Assembly (NCBI GenBank): GCA_933228675.1
Contig: OW121744.1
Coordinates: 22,571,536-22,635,535 of the forward strand
DNA from: Stomorhina lunata
Taxonomy: Eukaryota; Arthropoda; Insecta; Diptera; Rhiniidae
Direction: 5' to 3'
Length of the DNA: 64,000 nt
The position numbers were made by a program, and so were the translations under genes. Positions within the stretch are counted from its first letter, which is position 1. Every line of letters starts with the position of its first letter. This document shows positions 11,204 through 23,151 of the stretch, piece by piece. The notes under the pieces are model-generated. The model was not told where the DNA came from. It saw only the letters and a program-made list of their open reading frames with translations, and ran no database searches.

Positions 11204-12500
11204 TATACCGTCCATCAAAAAGAATGGGGGTATATTTTGAGATTATCATTCCGTTTGTAATTTCCTTGATATTGGCTCAAGAACCAAAAACGATATACAC
11301 ATATTCTGAATCCTTATGAAATTCTAAGACGATTGAGCGATGTCCGTCTGTCTGTCTGTTGAAATTACGATAACGCCTAAACGAAAGGAGTTAGCTCACT
11401 GAAACTTAGTAAAAATATTCCTCATCTCTGAGAAGATTTTGGTATTGAAATTGGGCAAACTCGGTTCACACTTGACCATAGCTCCCGTATAACCTCGTCT
11501 AGGCTAATCGCTTATTTGTTAATAAATGACAAATTATAGCAGCTATGCTGATAAAATTTGGTATATAGAAGTTCTACATTAGCCCTAGGCAGCGTATAAA
11601 ATTTCATCAAAATCGGTTGACATTTAGCCATAGCTCCCATACAAAAAACTTACGAAAACATCCTAAATTTCACCTAAAATACACTTAAATGTCAATAAAT
11701 AACAGATATAACCACTAAATTTGGCACAAGAAAGTCTTATATCAATGTCGCAATCGGTCACCATTTGACTAGCTCCCATATAAAAAACTTACGAAAACAA
11801 AAAAATTCAAAAAGAAAAGGCGATTTATGTCCGTCTGTCCGTCAGATAAAATCGTGATAGCTCCTTAACTACAAGAGCTAGTAAGACTAAATTAAGCACA
11901 AGGAAGTCTTATGTCAATGCCAGCCAGTGTGAAAAATTTTGTCATAATCGGTCACCATTTGACCATAGCTCCCATATGAAAAACTTATGGAAACACAAAA
12001 ATACATAAAGAAAAGGTTGTTTATGTCCGTCTGTCCGTCAGATAAAAGCACGATAGCGCCTTAACGAAAAGACCTATAGGGACAAAATTTTACAAAAGTA
12101 TTTTGGATGTCTTGAAAAAGAAGTAAGAGCTCCCATATAACCCCGCCCCGGGAAACACAATAATGCTGATAAATTGAATACAATTGTAATAGCTATGACG
12201 ATTAAATTTAAAATTGGGAAGTTTTATGCAATTTTTGATCAGTTTATTAAATTTTATAGGAATTAGTCCATATTTGACTTTAGCTTTCATATAAAAAACA
12301 CTCACGGAAACCAAAAATTTTAGCAAAGGCCAGTTAAAAGCTATTAAATTAGAAACTATGATAGCTATGGCCACTAAATTGGCCACTAAAATGCTGGAAT
12401 AAGCCCTATATATATACCAGCCAGTGTGTAAAATTTTGTTACAACCGGTCAACATTTGGCTATAATTCTTATCTTATCTTATATTCTTAAACGAGCAATA

Positions 12501-12549
<49 letters not shown>

Positions 12550-14560
12550 GCTATCTCGAAAACGGCTCTAACGATTTTGATCAAATTTGGACAGTGGGTA
12601 TCTTTGTTGATGTACAGGTCGAAGAAAAAGGGACTTTTGGAACCTTTGCCTCTAAAAGGGTAAAAATGGGTAAAAAGGGAAAAAAATCGAAAACGCTATA
12701 TCTCCTAAAGTAATAGGTATAGAAACAAAATTAAAATTACGTTTTAAACAGCTATGAAAATAAGCGGACAGGTGTTTGGTACTTTTTTGAAACTATGTTC
12801 GATAGGGGGTAAAAAGGGGTGAAAATAGTTTTTTTGGTACCTATTTAACTCACTCTGATATTTTAAACTAAAGAATATAGAAATAAACTTTGTACTGCAA
12901 TCAATAGATGTGAAAGAAGCATTAAATATATATTTGGTACTTTTTTGATTTTGGGGCCAAAATGAGTAAAAAAGGAATAAAATGATAGCTTAACATCACG
13001 AAAAGTAATATGAATAGGAACATTATGTTAACTGCGATCTAATAAAATGTACCGAATTCAATTGGTACCAAAAAGGTACCAAATATGCATATGGAACTTT
13101 TTTAAATTAGGGGATAAAAAGGGGGAAAAAATAGTATTGTTATACCTTTAAAACAAATGAATGTTTGCTTGTATGTATGTTCTTTATAGAATAGTAAACT
13201 GTGAATTTGATCATATTATGCTCTTTAGCGAAGATGTTGCAGATAAGCCGGCGAAGGTTTTTAAGTTGACAATACTAATTTCCGACAGATGGCGCCAATG
13301 AAAATTACTAAAAATTAATTAAATCGTAAACTGTACTTTTGATCATGCTATGATCTTTAGCAAAGTTGTAGCGCATGAGCCGGCGAAAGCTTTTTAATTG
13401 GTATGAATAATTTCCGATAGGTGGCGCTACTGAAACTTACTCAAAGTCAATTTAATCGTAAACTGTACATTTAATAATGCTACAATCTTTAGCAAAGTTG
13501 TTGCACATGAGCCCACGAAGGTTTTTTAGTTGGTATGAAGAAATTTCGACAGGTGGCGCCACTGAAATTTACTCAAAGTCAGTTTAATCGTAAGCTGTAC
13601 ATTTAGTCATACTATAATCTTCAGAAAAGTTGTTACGGATAAGCCGAAGAAGGTTTGTGAATTGGAATAAGCAAACTCCGACAGATGGCGCCACAGAAAA
13701 TTACTCAAAGTGAATTAAATCGTAAACTGTACATTTGATCATGTTATAATCATAAGCAAAGTTGTTACGCATAAGCAGACAAAGGTTTCTTAGTTGGTAT
13801 AAACAACTTCATGTGGCGCCACTGAAAATTACTCAAAAAGAATTAAATCGTAAACTGTGCATTTGATCAGACTTTAGTCTTTAGCAAAGTTGTTGCGCAT
13901 GAGTCGACAGAGGTTTCTGTTGATATGAATAATTTCCAAAATTATTCAAAATGAGTTAAACTGTAAACTATGCAAACTATGTGTTGGTCGGACAAAATAA
14001 ATAAAATAATTCAAAATTAACTGAATATTTGTACAATGTCTTTCCTCTAAATTTGTCATAGCACTTCAAAATGCTTAGCATAAAGCTCCGAGCAAGGCTC
14101 GGTTAACCAGGTACTGTATATAACATCCCCTTTTTATATCTACAATCAAAAAGATTTGGAGGTATATTCATTATATTAAGATTGCACCTATGAAATTAGA
14201 TAGGCATCAATCAATGCTCAGCCCAGACTTTATATATATGGACCTGCCGTATTACTATTAACGTGTTTAGCCTAATTACATATTAAGCACATTCGGTTAT
14301 GAGACCGAATTTTGATCAAAGTTAAATACTGGGGAAATCACTAAAATATTTTTAAATGTTGAACTATAAAGCTACGGCAACCGAATTTAGTCCAAAGGTT
14401 TTACCAACAATACCAATTAGCTTAGCGATTTTTTCAGTTTTGGTCCAGATTTTGAATTAGCTGCACCCTTGTAGATATATGAGATATGTTTCTAAATTTA
14501 ACACAACTTGATGGTGGGTATATAAGATTAGGCACAGCCGAATATAACACTCTTACTTGT
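11204..14560 (+). mobile_element. Family B repeat, copy B1, interrupted by C2
   Basis: Starts TATACCGTCCATCAAAAAGA with a stem partner GGGGGTATA. It carries a GTCCGTCTGTCTGTCTG block near 11344 and repeated GGTCACCATTTGAC / AGCTCCCATA modules. It ends GATGGTGGGTATATAAGATT, a hairpin AGGCACAGCCGAAT, then AACACTCTTACTTG. The order matches the uninterrupted copy B4 (43034-44882). C2 interrupts it at about 12473-14116. The architecture parallels family A. Confidence 0.75.
12473..14116 (+). mobile_element. Family C repeat, copy C2, nested in B1
   Basis: B4 reads straight from ATAATTCTTAT into ATATAACATCCCC, whereas B1 is split there by this 1.64-kb insert. It contains a (TA)n tract at 12505-12543, then AGAATGGCTATCTCGAAAAC, then five to six units of a minisatellite. 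GGCGCC-like sites recur at 13291, 13423, 13555, 13687 and 13815, a period of about 132 bp. Near the end is a hairpin, CCGAGC-AAG-GCTCGG. No ORF, so it is non-autonomous; class unknown but DINE-like in layout. Confidence 0.7.
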
Positions 14561-15375
14561 TTAAATGTAATGTAATTGATTACTAATTGTAATCGAAACT
14601 TAACTGCTCTGTATTCACCCACTTATGGTTGTGTTTCATAGAATTGCCCATATACATATGTAAAGAGGACTATATGTATGGCTGCTATGGATTTTAAAAA
14701 TGTTTTAATTATAAAATCTAATTGACTTTCATCAATTAGTTGCTTTTACTACTTTTATACACATGCATACATACATACATACATACATAACCAAATATAA
14801 AATAAAATTATAATTAAAAAGATCAAAAGTTAAGAGCGTGTAGATTTATCAAAAAATTGTTTAGAGGCCAAAGTAATATAACATGTAAAAACTTGTAATA
14901 ACCCTAGTTTTGCAGGATTTGTTTTATAAACTACATATGTATGTATATAATTGTTAAAAATCAAACAACAAAATCCCAAAATATACAATAACCATAAAAT
15001 CCACACAACATATTTAACATGTTTATCAGATAAAGGCATGTTTTTTAGAACAAAACATTTGCTCAGAGCATTCTTTGTAAAATATTTTCATATTTATATT
15101 GAAAATAAAAAATCTCTAAAATATTAGAAAGGAAAAGATATATGAAGCATTTTTATCTAATATTTATATACCACGGAAAATACTAATATTCTCTGATAAA
15201 TATGACAAAGTTTTGAAGTCTATAAATATTGTTTAACTTAAATATTCGTAGTTACGAATAGTTTTGAATATTTACAAAAATGGATATTAAAATTTTAAAC
15301 TTTACTTAATTTGTATTTCTCGGAGATTTGAGCAGTTAAATATCATGGTACACGGTACAAAAATACATTTATACC
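14561..15375. other. AT-rich stretch, short (ACAT)n tract
   Basis: (CATA)n at about 14762-14788. Nothing else recognised. Confidence 0.5.
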
Positions 15376-15608
15376 CAAAATCAAAAATAATGGGAGTATA
15401 ATTGAGATTGCCATACCGTTTGTAATTTCCTTAATATTGGCTCAAAACCCAAAATAGATGTATATTTTCATTCCTTATTAAATTGTATGACGATTAAATG
15501 ATGTCCATCTGTCTGTCTGTCTGTCTGTCTGTCTGTATATCTATATGTCTGCCTGTCTGTCTGTCTGTATATCTATATGTCTGTCTGTCTGTATATCTAT
15601 ATGTCTGC

Positions 15609-15640
<32 letters not shown>

Positions 15641-15912
15641 TTGTCTGCCTCTCTGTTCAAGGCACGATAACGCCTAAACGAAAGAAGCTAGGTCACTGAA
15701 ACTTGGCTAAGATACTTCTGTATACTAAATTTTATCATCATAGCTATTATAATTTATAATTTATTAGCAAATAAGCGATATTCGTAGAAAATGGGGCTCT
15801 AGGATGATTTTAAACAAAAATTTAAGTCAGTGCAACATTCCGTTTACATACAAATAAGCGATTGGCCTTGGCGAGGTTATCCGGGAGCTATGGTCAAATG
15901 TGAAAATTTTTT
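15376..15912 (+). mobile_element. Family B repeat, copy B2, 3' truncated, expanded (GTCT)n
   Basis: 5' end TATACCCAAAATCAAAAATA and GCCATACCGTTTGTAATTTC as in other B copies. The (GTCY)n block at 15506-15655 is expanded to about 150 bp with TATATCTATATGTCTG interruptions. The copy stops where array T2 begins. Confidence 0.7.
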
Positions 15913-17495
15913 TTCACATTTCAATTTTTCTATAGAAAATTTTGTAATCAAAAATTTTTCTATAGAAAACTTTTTTAACGAAAATTTTTCTATAGAAAAT
16001 TTTTTATAAAAAATTTTTCTGCAGAAATTTTTTTTTATCAAAAAGTTTTCTATAGAAGATGTTTTTATCAAAAATTTTTCTATTGAAAACTTTTTCAACA
16101 AAAATGTTTCTACAGAAAATTTTTTTGTCAAAAATATTTCTATAGAAAATTTTTTAAAAAAATTTTTATAAGAATTTTTCCATAAAAATTTTTTATCAAA
16201 AATTGTTCTATAGAAAATTTTTTTATCAAACATTTTTCTATAGAAAATTTTTTTTATCAAAAATTTTTTTATAGAAAATTTTTGTTATCAAAAATTGTTC
16301 TATAGAATTTTTTTTTTTCTATAGAAAATTTTGTTATCAAAAATTTTTCTATAGAAATTTTTTTATCTATAGAAATTTTTTATCTATAGAAAATTTTTTT
16401 ATCAAAAATTTTTCTATAGAAAATTTTTTTATCAAAAATTTTTCAATGGAAAAGTTTTTTCTCAAAAATATTTTGTCAAAATTTTTCCATAGAAAATTTT
16501 TGTTATCATTTTTCTATAGAAAATTTTTTTATCAAAAATTTTTCTATAGAAAATTTTTTAATCAAAAATTTTTCTATAGAAAACTTTTGTTAACAAAAAT
16601 TTTTCTATAAAAAATTTTTGTAAAAAATTTTTCCGCGGAAAATTTTTTTATCAAAAATTTTTCTATAGAAAATGTTTTTATCAAACATTTTTCTATAGAA
16701 AATGTTTTTATCAAAAATTTTTCTATAGAAAACTCTTTCAACAAAAATTTTTTACTAATAATTTTTCTACAGAAAATTTTTTTATTAATAATTTTTCTAT
16801 AGAAAACTTTTTCAACAAAAATTTTTTTGTAGAAAAATTTTTATAAAAAATTTTTCAACAGAAAATTTTTTTATCAAATATTTTTGTATAGAAAATATTT
16901 TTATCAAAAATTTTTGTATAGAAATTTTTTTCGAAAATTTTTACATAGAAAATTTTAATATCAAAAATTGTTCTATAGAATTTTTTTTTCTATAGAAAAT
17001 TTTGTTATCAAAAATTTTTCTATAGAAAATTTTTTTATCTATAGAAAATTTTTTTATCAAAAATTTTTCTTTGGAAAATTTTTTTACAAATATTTTTTAA
17101 TAGACAATTTTTTTTGTAAAAAATTTTTCTATAGAAAATTTTTTTATCAAAAATGCTTCTATGGAAAATTTTTTTATCAAAAATGTTTCTGTAGAAAATT
17201 TTTCAACAAAAATCTTTTTATCAAAAATTTTTCTATAGAAAATTTTTTGTAAAAAATTTTTCTACAGAAAATTTTTTTATCAAAAACATTTGTATAGAAA
17301 AATTTTTCATCAAAAATTTTTCTTTTGAAGATTTTTTTACAAATATTTTTCTATAGAAAATTTTTTTATCAAATTTTTTTTTATCAAATTTTTTGTATAA
17401 AAAATATTTTTATCGAAAAATTTTCCAAAGAAAAATATTTTTATTAAATATTTTTCTATAAAAAAAATGTTTGGATCGAAAATATCTAAAAAGAA
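15913..17495 (-). repeat. Tandem array T2 (inverted), composite element II
   Basis: Units of TTTTTATCAAAAATTTTTCT with ATAGAAAATT, the reverse complement of the T1 unit type, about 26-31 bp long and degenerate. The end at 17475-17500 (GGATCGAAAATATCTAAAAA) matches the junction between F1 and its array, inverted, so the array joins F2 once the J1 insert is ignored. Confidence 0.85.
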
Positions 17496-17629
17496 TATAT
17501 ACCCAGCAAAACTTTAGTAATGGCAAGTACTCTGATAACTGGTTACCTTGTAACGACTACAACATATCATCCGAATAAATAATAAGTTATTACAGAAGTA
17601 CTTATTTGTAATTAAGATGGTAATTTAAA

Positions 17630-17668
17630 CTGAATGGCCCCGGTTCAAATCCCACCAAGGGCAACAAT
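17630..17668 (+). other. tRNA-like B-box in J1
   Basis: CCCGGTTCAAATCCCACC matches a pol III B box and is followed by AAGGGCAAC and a T-rich run. No A box at the right distance; probably a SINE or tRNA fragment. Confidence 0.35.
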
Positions 17669-18485
17669 TTTTTTTAGTTTTTTTTTTTTTTATAAAAAGA
17701 GTCTTTTTAAATGATTTTTGAATTTTAAGAACTTAAATATTATCTTCTGTAAAAAAAATTTGTAAAACTAACTCACGTTAATGAAAAAATACCATCATGA
17801 GTCAATTTTGATTATGTAGGGGATGTTGAATACCAAACACGATTCTAATTGGTCTTAACTTGGTAAGCCCAACTTATCTGGGTCATCCTTCATCTCAACT
17901 GTGGACACACACCTCCTCATGGCATCACCCGGGGAGCTAGTTTAACACCCATTAATATTGTGAGTTAACATGTTCCGAGAGTTGTCCCATAAGATCGATA
18001 AAAATGGATTAGGATTACGGGCTAGTAGCCCTCTCTTGAAAAAAAAAATACAATGAAGAGGATAAAATTAGAATTGAAATGTCCCACTGCCTAATGTTAG
18101 GGAGGATGTCCGAAACTTCGATAGAAAGACCAAGTAGAGGAACATTTTTCAAAGCTTGGCCTATAAAATTGGAGAATATTCGCACAAAATCGAAATCCAT
18201 GGAATTCTAAAATATGCTCGGACTTTGACCTTAACAGGTTGTAACATTTAAGTAAGTAAGAGTCAATCTTATGTAAAAACTTATCCAAAAAAGAAGATTT
18301 AAATTGTTTAAGTTTTAAAATAATTTTAAAAAAGTTTTAAAATAATTACAAAAAATCGTATAAAAATATTTTTCCAAAAATTACAACAAAGCAAAAAAAA
18401 AGCAGGGAAAAACAAAGTTATTTTCACATGATTTTGGATCTAAAAATAAAAATTGTTGATATTAATTATAAGCTGCTAAGTTTTC

Positions 18486-18562
18486 AACATATGAAGTAGC
18501 TCAGTGGAAGAGTCTGTGCCTAGCAGTCGGAGGGTTTGGGTTCGAGCCCCCATGGGATCATA
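18486..18562 (+). other. tRNA-like sequence with A and B boxes
   Basis: GTAGCTCAGTGGAAGAG fits the A box of a tRNA D-arm, and TTGGGTTCGAGCCCCCA fits the B box, at tRNA-like spacing. The 5' and 3' ends do not pair as an acceptor stem, so I read it as a tRNA-derived SINE head or tRNA pseudogene, not a functional tRNA. Confidence 0.5.
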
Positions 18563-18812
18563 AAAAAATTTTGTATTTCGTTTAAAAATATATGTTTTTA
18601 ATAAAACAACAACAAAAAAGTTGTTGCTGTTGTTGTTGTTGCTTTCAAATTGCTTACCCAAGTCATTACTATTCTGCAATTGGTAAGTACTTGCCTCCAA
18701 TGACATCCCCATGTTAATGTAATGACTTAAACAGCAAATGAGTAAGTAGTTCGTGTTAAATAGTTTAACTGTTTAACTCATTATTTGGTAATGAAAAGTT
18801 TTACTGGGTAAA

Positions 18813-19160
18813 TCTAAAATTGTTTAATATTAGAATTTTTTTTTTTCTGTTTTGAAAAATATTCCCAAAATTTACAAAAGTATTTCCAATGTTTACAAAA
18901 ATAATAGTGTCGTGGCAACAATGTTCGAGGTTATGTATGTTTGTTCTCCCGAACCATATATTTTGTTTCTATAAATTGGATTTTGATTTCTTTCTTGCAA
19001 ATTTTGTTTTTGTCTTTTCTTTAACAAAGCGGCACCAACCAACTCTGTTAACATCCAAATTCCAACTAAATGATTTTAATACTCATTTTCACTAGATTTA
19101 TTAATGATCGTTGTATTTATTCGGCTACTGGTGGTATGGGCTGCCTACTTCTGGTTTTAA
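18813..19160 (-). repeat. Repeat F2 of composite element II
   Basis: Inverted copy of F1: TTAACATCCAAATTCCAACT, TACTCATTTTCACTAG, ATTAATGATCG, GGTATGGGCTGCCTACTTCT. It is joined to inverted array T2 across J1, keeping the F-to-array polarity seen in the other composites. Confidence 0.7.
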
Positions 19161-19855
19161 GTTATTTAATTTCAAAAATAAAAAAAAAATCATTTTCCTC
19201 TTCGACTTTTTTTAAGTTTTTGATCCATTGTGCATTTAATGTCAAACCTATAATTTTTAAAAATACTAACATACATAAAAAGTTAATGTCTTATTATGGT
19301 TTCATTCATCAGGATGTTCTTGCATAGATTAGGCACCTCCAAAATCCTTGTGCCAGCTGCCGTAGCAGGGGGATTTCTCGCATGATTACCAGTTGGAGTT
19401 GAATATTCTGTTATGTTGTTTCTTTCCATGCTTAAAACATCGTAAGTGTTAAGTCGATGGATGATGAGTCCAAAGACAAGAGCCACGTTTGTAAAGCGAG
19501 TCGCTCGATCCGAAACAGACACCCGCTTGTAGCAGCAACTAACATGTTGAACAGACGCTACAGTTCCGTACTTTACAAAGTACAATTATCTTAGACCCTT
19601 AGACCAAATACGTCGGAATGGCTCCAAGATAACTCCCTCTCACGTTGGCCCTGACCTAGAATCCCACTCGAGTTATTTACCGCATCTTCAACTAGGTTGC
19701 TCAGGTTTCCAGGATGTACCACTAGGAGGTGTGAGTAGGAATTGAATACAGTTAACAACAACAACTGCATCTCATTTACATCCTATTTGTTATGAGGCCC
19801 TATGCTCCACTGGGAGTCAAGGATAACAGAAGAAGAAGAATGTTTTATTATATAT
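19161..19855. other. Higher-GC unassigned block ending in an AAC tract
   Basis: 19310-19770 is less AT-rich than its surroundings and ends GAATACAGTTAACAACAACA. A trinucleotide tail like this could mark the 3' end of a degraded SINE or LINE, but I cannot identify a family and see no intact ORF. Confidence 0.3.
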
Positions 19856-20948
19856 TGGTAGAAAATGGGGCTCTTGGATGATTTTAAACCAAAATCTAAG
19901 TCAGTGCAACATTCCGTTTACATACAGCATTGAACGAAATTTGTCTTCACCATCATTGGTGGAAAGGGTATTATAAGTTTATGCTGATGTATGTAATGCA
20001 TAGAAACATTTGTCTTAGACCCACCTTTTAGTATGCCAATAGGCTTAGAATCACTTTCTGAGTCGATTTGGCGATGTCTGTCCGTCTGGCTGGACCCCCA
20101 TGTAAACCTTGTAATCAAACTACAGGTCGCAATTCTAAAGATAATTTGATGAAATTTGGAACATATCATTTTTTTGATTGTGGGACTATAGCTATTGAAA
20201 TTCGTCAAAATCAGTCCATTATTTATGGTACCTCCCATAGGTCCCACTACCCGGAATTGATATATTGGTCACACAAATCAATATTTTTTCATGAAATTTG
20301 AAACAAACACTGCTTATGTAAACCAAAATCACTGAACTAAATTTCGTTGAAATCGGTCCACATTTGACCATAGGTCCCATACAAACTCTTCTATCAAAAC
20401 GCACAAAATGAGACAAAAAAAAACGCTCTTAAATCTAAAGATAATGAGAATTTTAAGTTTATTTTTTGCATACATAATTTTTGTAATAGCTGTAATAAAT
20501 TTTCCAAATTTTGAGATGATCGGTTCACATTTGACCCTAGCCCTCATATAAATCCTAATGGCGGAAACAGCTTAAATAAATAAGTTTTGAGAAAATGTTT
20601 GTATGATGGCAAAATTGAGCAAATATTTGTCTTTATACAGATAAAAGATCATCTTTGACCTTAGTGGTGAAGGGTATCGTATGGTCGGGCTTGACCGACT
20701 ATAGCACTTTCTTACTTGTTTTTAAGAAAATTTTTATGTTTTTGAACATATTACAAAAAGTCAGGCCAATTTTGCAACTTTCTGAAATGTAGTTATATAG
20801 TCCCATATATTCTCTTTAGATTTAAAAAATTAAAATTAGCGCCAATTCATAAACGAACGCAGAAAATCGAATTTTATAAAAAAGATGGCAAATTTCTATA
20901 CACCATAATTTTAATTGCAAAAAAGGTCAATTGGGTGGAAATCAATTA
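19856..20948 (+). repeat. Family E repeat, interrupted by A2
   Basis: The left part (GGATGATTTTAAACC, GTCAGTGCAACATTCC) and right part (GAACATATTACAAAAAGTCA, CCCATATATTCTC) are close together at 61500-61800. E is therefore split here by A2. B2 at 15787-15850 also contains the left part. Confidence 0.6.
19938..20722 (+). mobile_element. Family A repeat, copy A2
   Basis: Begins CTTCACCATCATTGGTGGAA (5' hairpin), has a short (GTCY) block near 20076, and ends GGTCGGGCTTGACCGACTAT with CACTTTCTTACTTG before a T-run. About 780 bp, the typical uninterrupted family length. Confidence 0.75.
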
Positions 20949-20949
20949 T

Positions 20950-21930
20950 GATGAATTTTTTCTTGAGATATCGGTATATATATCCCAAAATTTCATGTGC
21001 TCATGTAAATCAAATCTAAAAGCTCTTAAAAATCTGCCGTTAGATAGCAGTTATTTAAAAACTCATTCGATAGTTATCAGTTATTTAAGACGAGCGTAAT
21101 ATACTTAAATTTTTTATAACTTGTTTGCGGTTAACAGACTAAAAGTATTTTAACATATTTTTGTTTTACTGCAAATTTCAGTCAACTTTTTTAACAAAAA
21201 TATTTATACATATTCTTTGCGTATGCCACCAAAAGCTGCATTAAGCAGCTACTGAAGTGGTTGCTGCCACCAAGTTCTTGTTATTACTTGTAGTCAGTAG
21301 CAGTGACTAGTTTTAATGGAAGTACTAAAGCATGTGATGGCTTTGTTAGCCGGATTCCAGGGGATAACAGTAGTACATACATAGTTACTGGTAAATATGT
21401 AGTGGTTTTGGCTTTTGGCGTTACTTTTGCTTTTCTTGTTATTTTATTTTACTAAGAACATGAGTGAGAAGAAAAAATAGTAACAGTAATGTCTCGATTA
21501 AAGCGATAAAAGTTTAAAACTAAATCTAAAAATCATTTCATAAAATAACTCTTCTTATAACTTTATAGCTAATTATGCATAGCTTAAATCTTGTTTTGTA
21601 GTTTTTTGAAACCCATAACCCCCTTTATAGAGGGATTACTTTAATAAATTGCTATATATGGGGAATTAGTTAAGTATTATTTAGTTGAAATAACTACTAA
21701 CTAGAGAGTGGAGTTGCTTAGCATTACGAGTAGGTATATCTGCATAGATTGAGTAAAGTAAAATATATTTTACTCATATCGCATAAAATGGTCACTGACC
21801 CGTGAACGTGTGGAATTTTATTTTTTAACTTGTACTTTTTTTTCTCAAGTCAAATTTTAATTAATAACTATTTATACATACACGCAGATTGTTTTAGCTG
21901 TTTTAATTTATAGCTATAATATTGTATATT
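20950..21930. other. AT-rich stretch, nothing recognised
   Basis: No shared repeat, RNA gene or convincing ORF seen. Confidence 0.45.
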
Positions 21931-22030
21931 AGGGTGGGTCGTTTTTTGACTTTTCTCTCTAATCGACTTCTAATAGTGAAATTATATGGCCAAATTATGT
22001 CAAACGGACGTGTGCAAAATGTTATTGATT
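21931..22030 (+). repeat. Family G repeat fragment
   Basis: AGGGTGGGTCGTTTTTTGAC and CGACTTCTAATAGTGAAATT are shared with 34618-34699 on the other strand. The AGGGTGGGTC terminus suggests a TIR element end; the partner end was not located. 22031-22642 holds nothing recognised. Confidence 0.5.
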
Positions 22031-22647
22031 TATTTTTAGGATACGAGCACACGCAACGGGCCCAATATTTGCAGTTTTTTCCACATTTCGTCCATTTAAG
22101 ATTTATTTGTTTAAGAAAAGACAATGGAATCTAAAAGTAAACTAATGCAGCTTTCCTTGAAGTCATACAAATTTGAAATCCATAAAACAGTTTTGAAATT
22201 ATTGCGATTTCCCCCTTAAAATTCGTGTCCTTGACAAGACGCCTAAGGATAAACCGCCAAAAAAAACGTGAGACAAAACGTGAGACAAAAACTGGCAAAG
22301 TAAGACATGATTTATCATTTCAAGACTTGTAAGTACTTAATAGTTAAATTTTGTTAAAATATAAAAAAATTTACTTAGTTTTTTTCATATTCGAAAATTG
22401 GTCATTTTTCTTAGATGGGCTTCAAAACTCATTTTTTAATTTTTTGAAAATTTTGTTAAACAAATATTGCAAATTTGAATTTTTCTCATCGGTGTGTTAA
22501 AATAGATAAATAAGACAATAAAACTCAAAAAAATTGAGGTCGATATGTTAAACCAATTCCCCGTACCTTGTGTTCGAATTCGGCGAATTTCGCAAAAAAA
22601 AAAGTAATTTTTTTTACAATAATATGAGTAAGTGCTTTATAAATCTT

Positions 22648-22961
22648 TGTTGGGGTGTAGCACAAATATTAATAATTAAAAAAGATTGGGGATTAGTTGG
22701 GGGTTTATAAAATAATTTATTGTTTGCGGGATACGCACCTTTCTTGTTGACTGTTGTAGGATAAGTGAAGTAAGTAAGTTAAGTAAAGCTAGTTACAATT
22801 TCAATATCTTAGCTAAGCGACACGGATAAAAACATAGATTTTGTATCTGAGTACCAAAGAGAGAAAAAGGATGGGAAAATTCCAGTTCTCTTTTGTACAC
22901 TTGTGGATACTTAAAGAGCGGTAAGATTCAAAACTTAAAAACTAAGGATCGCGCGTATACA
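22648..22961 (-). repeat. 3' LTR of the BEL/Pao element
   Basis: 314 bp, TGTTGGGGTGTAGC to GCGCGTATACA on the plus strand. A candidate poly(A) signal AATAAA (minus) lies at 22721-22716. Confidence 0.97.
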
Positions 22962-22974
22962 TCCCGCCCCCCTT
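22962..22974 (-). other. Polypurine tract
   Basis: Minus-strand AAGGGGGGCGGGA directly abuts the 3' LTR, the expected site for plus-strand DNA priming. 22975-23151 is a short 3' untranslated segment. Confidence 0.85.
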
Positions 22975-23151
22975 GCTGTATATAAGGGTATACAAAGGTT
23001 CGTTTTAAATATTTAAAATAATTCACATAAGTACTGTAGTGTTAAGTTTTATACATTTCATTGGGATAAAAATAATTCATTTAGAAATATAAAAAGTATT
23101 TATAAAGTAATAAAAAAAAAATAAATAATAGCGTAGATACAGCAATTGAGA

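Larger units (their letters stand above)
17501..18809. mobile_element. Family J TIR element, copy J1, inserted in composite II
   Basis: Begins ACCCAGCAAAACTTT and ends AAAGTTTTACTGGGT, imperfect terminal inverted repeats. The flanks GGATCGAAAATATCTAAAAA and ATCTAAAATTGTTTAATA are contiguous in the inverted F1 junction at about 1370-1415, so this is a discrete insertion. I see no clear target duplication. It contains tRNA-like fragments but no long ORF. Confidence 0.6.

Noticed and set aside
12090..12455. 121-residue minus-strand ORF, with a similar 88-residue frame at 44025-44291
   Set aside because: Both are antisense readings of the same family B module. Similarity comes from the repeat, and the frame is not conserved in other copies.
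18486..18562. A functional tRNA gene
   Set aside because: A and B boxes are present, but the acceptor and T stems do not pair properly, so it is kept only as tRNA-like.
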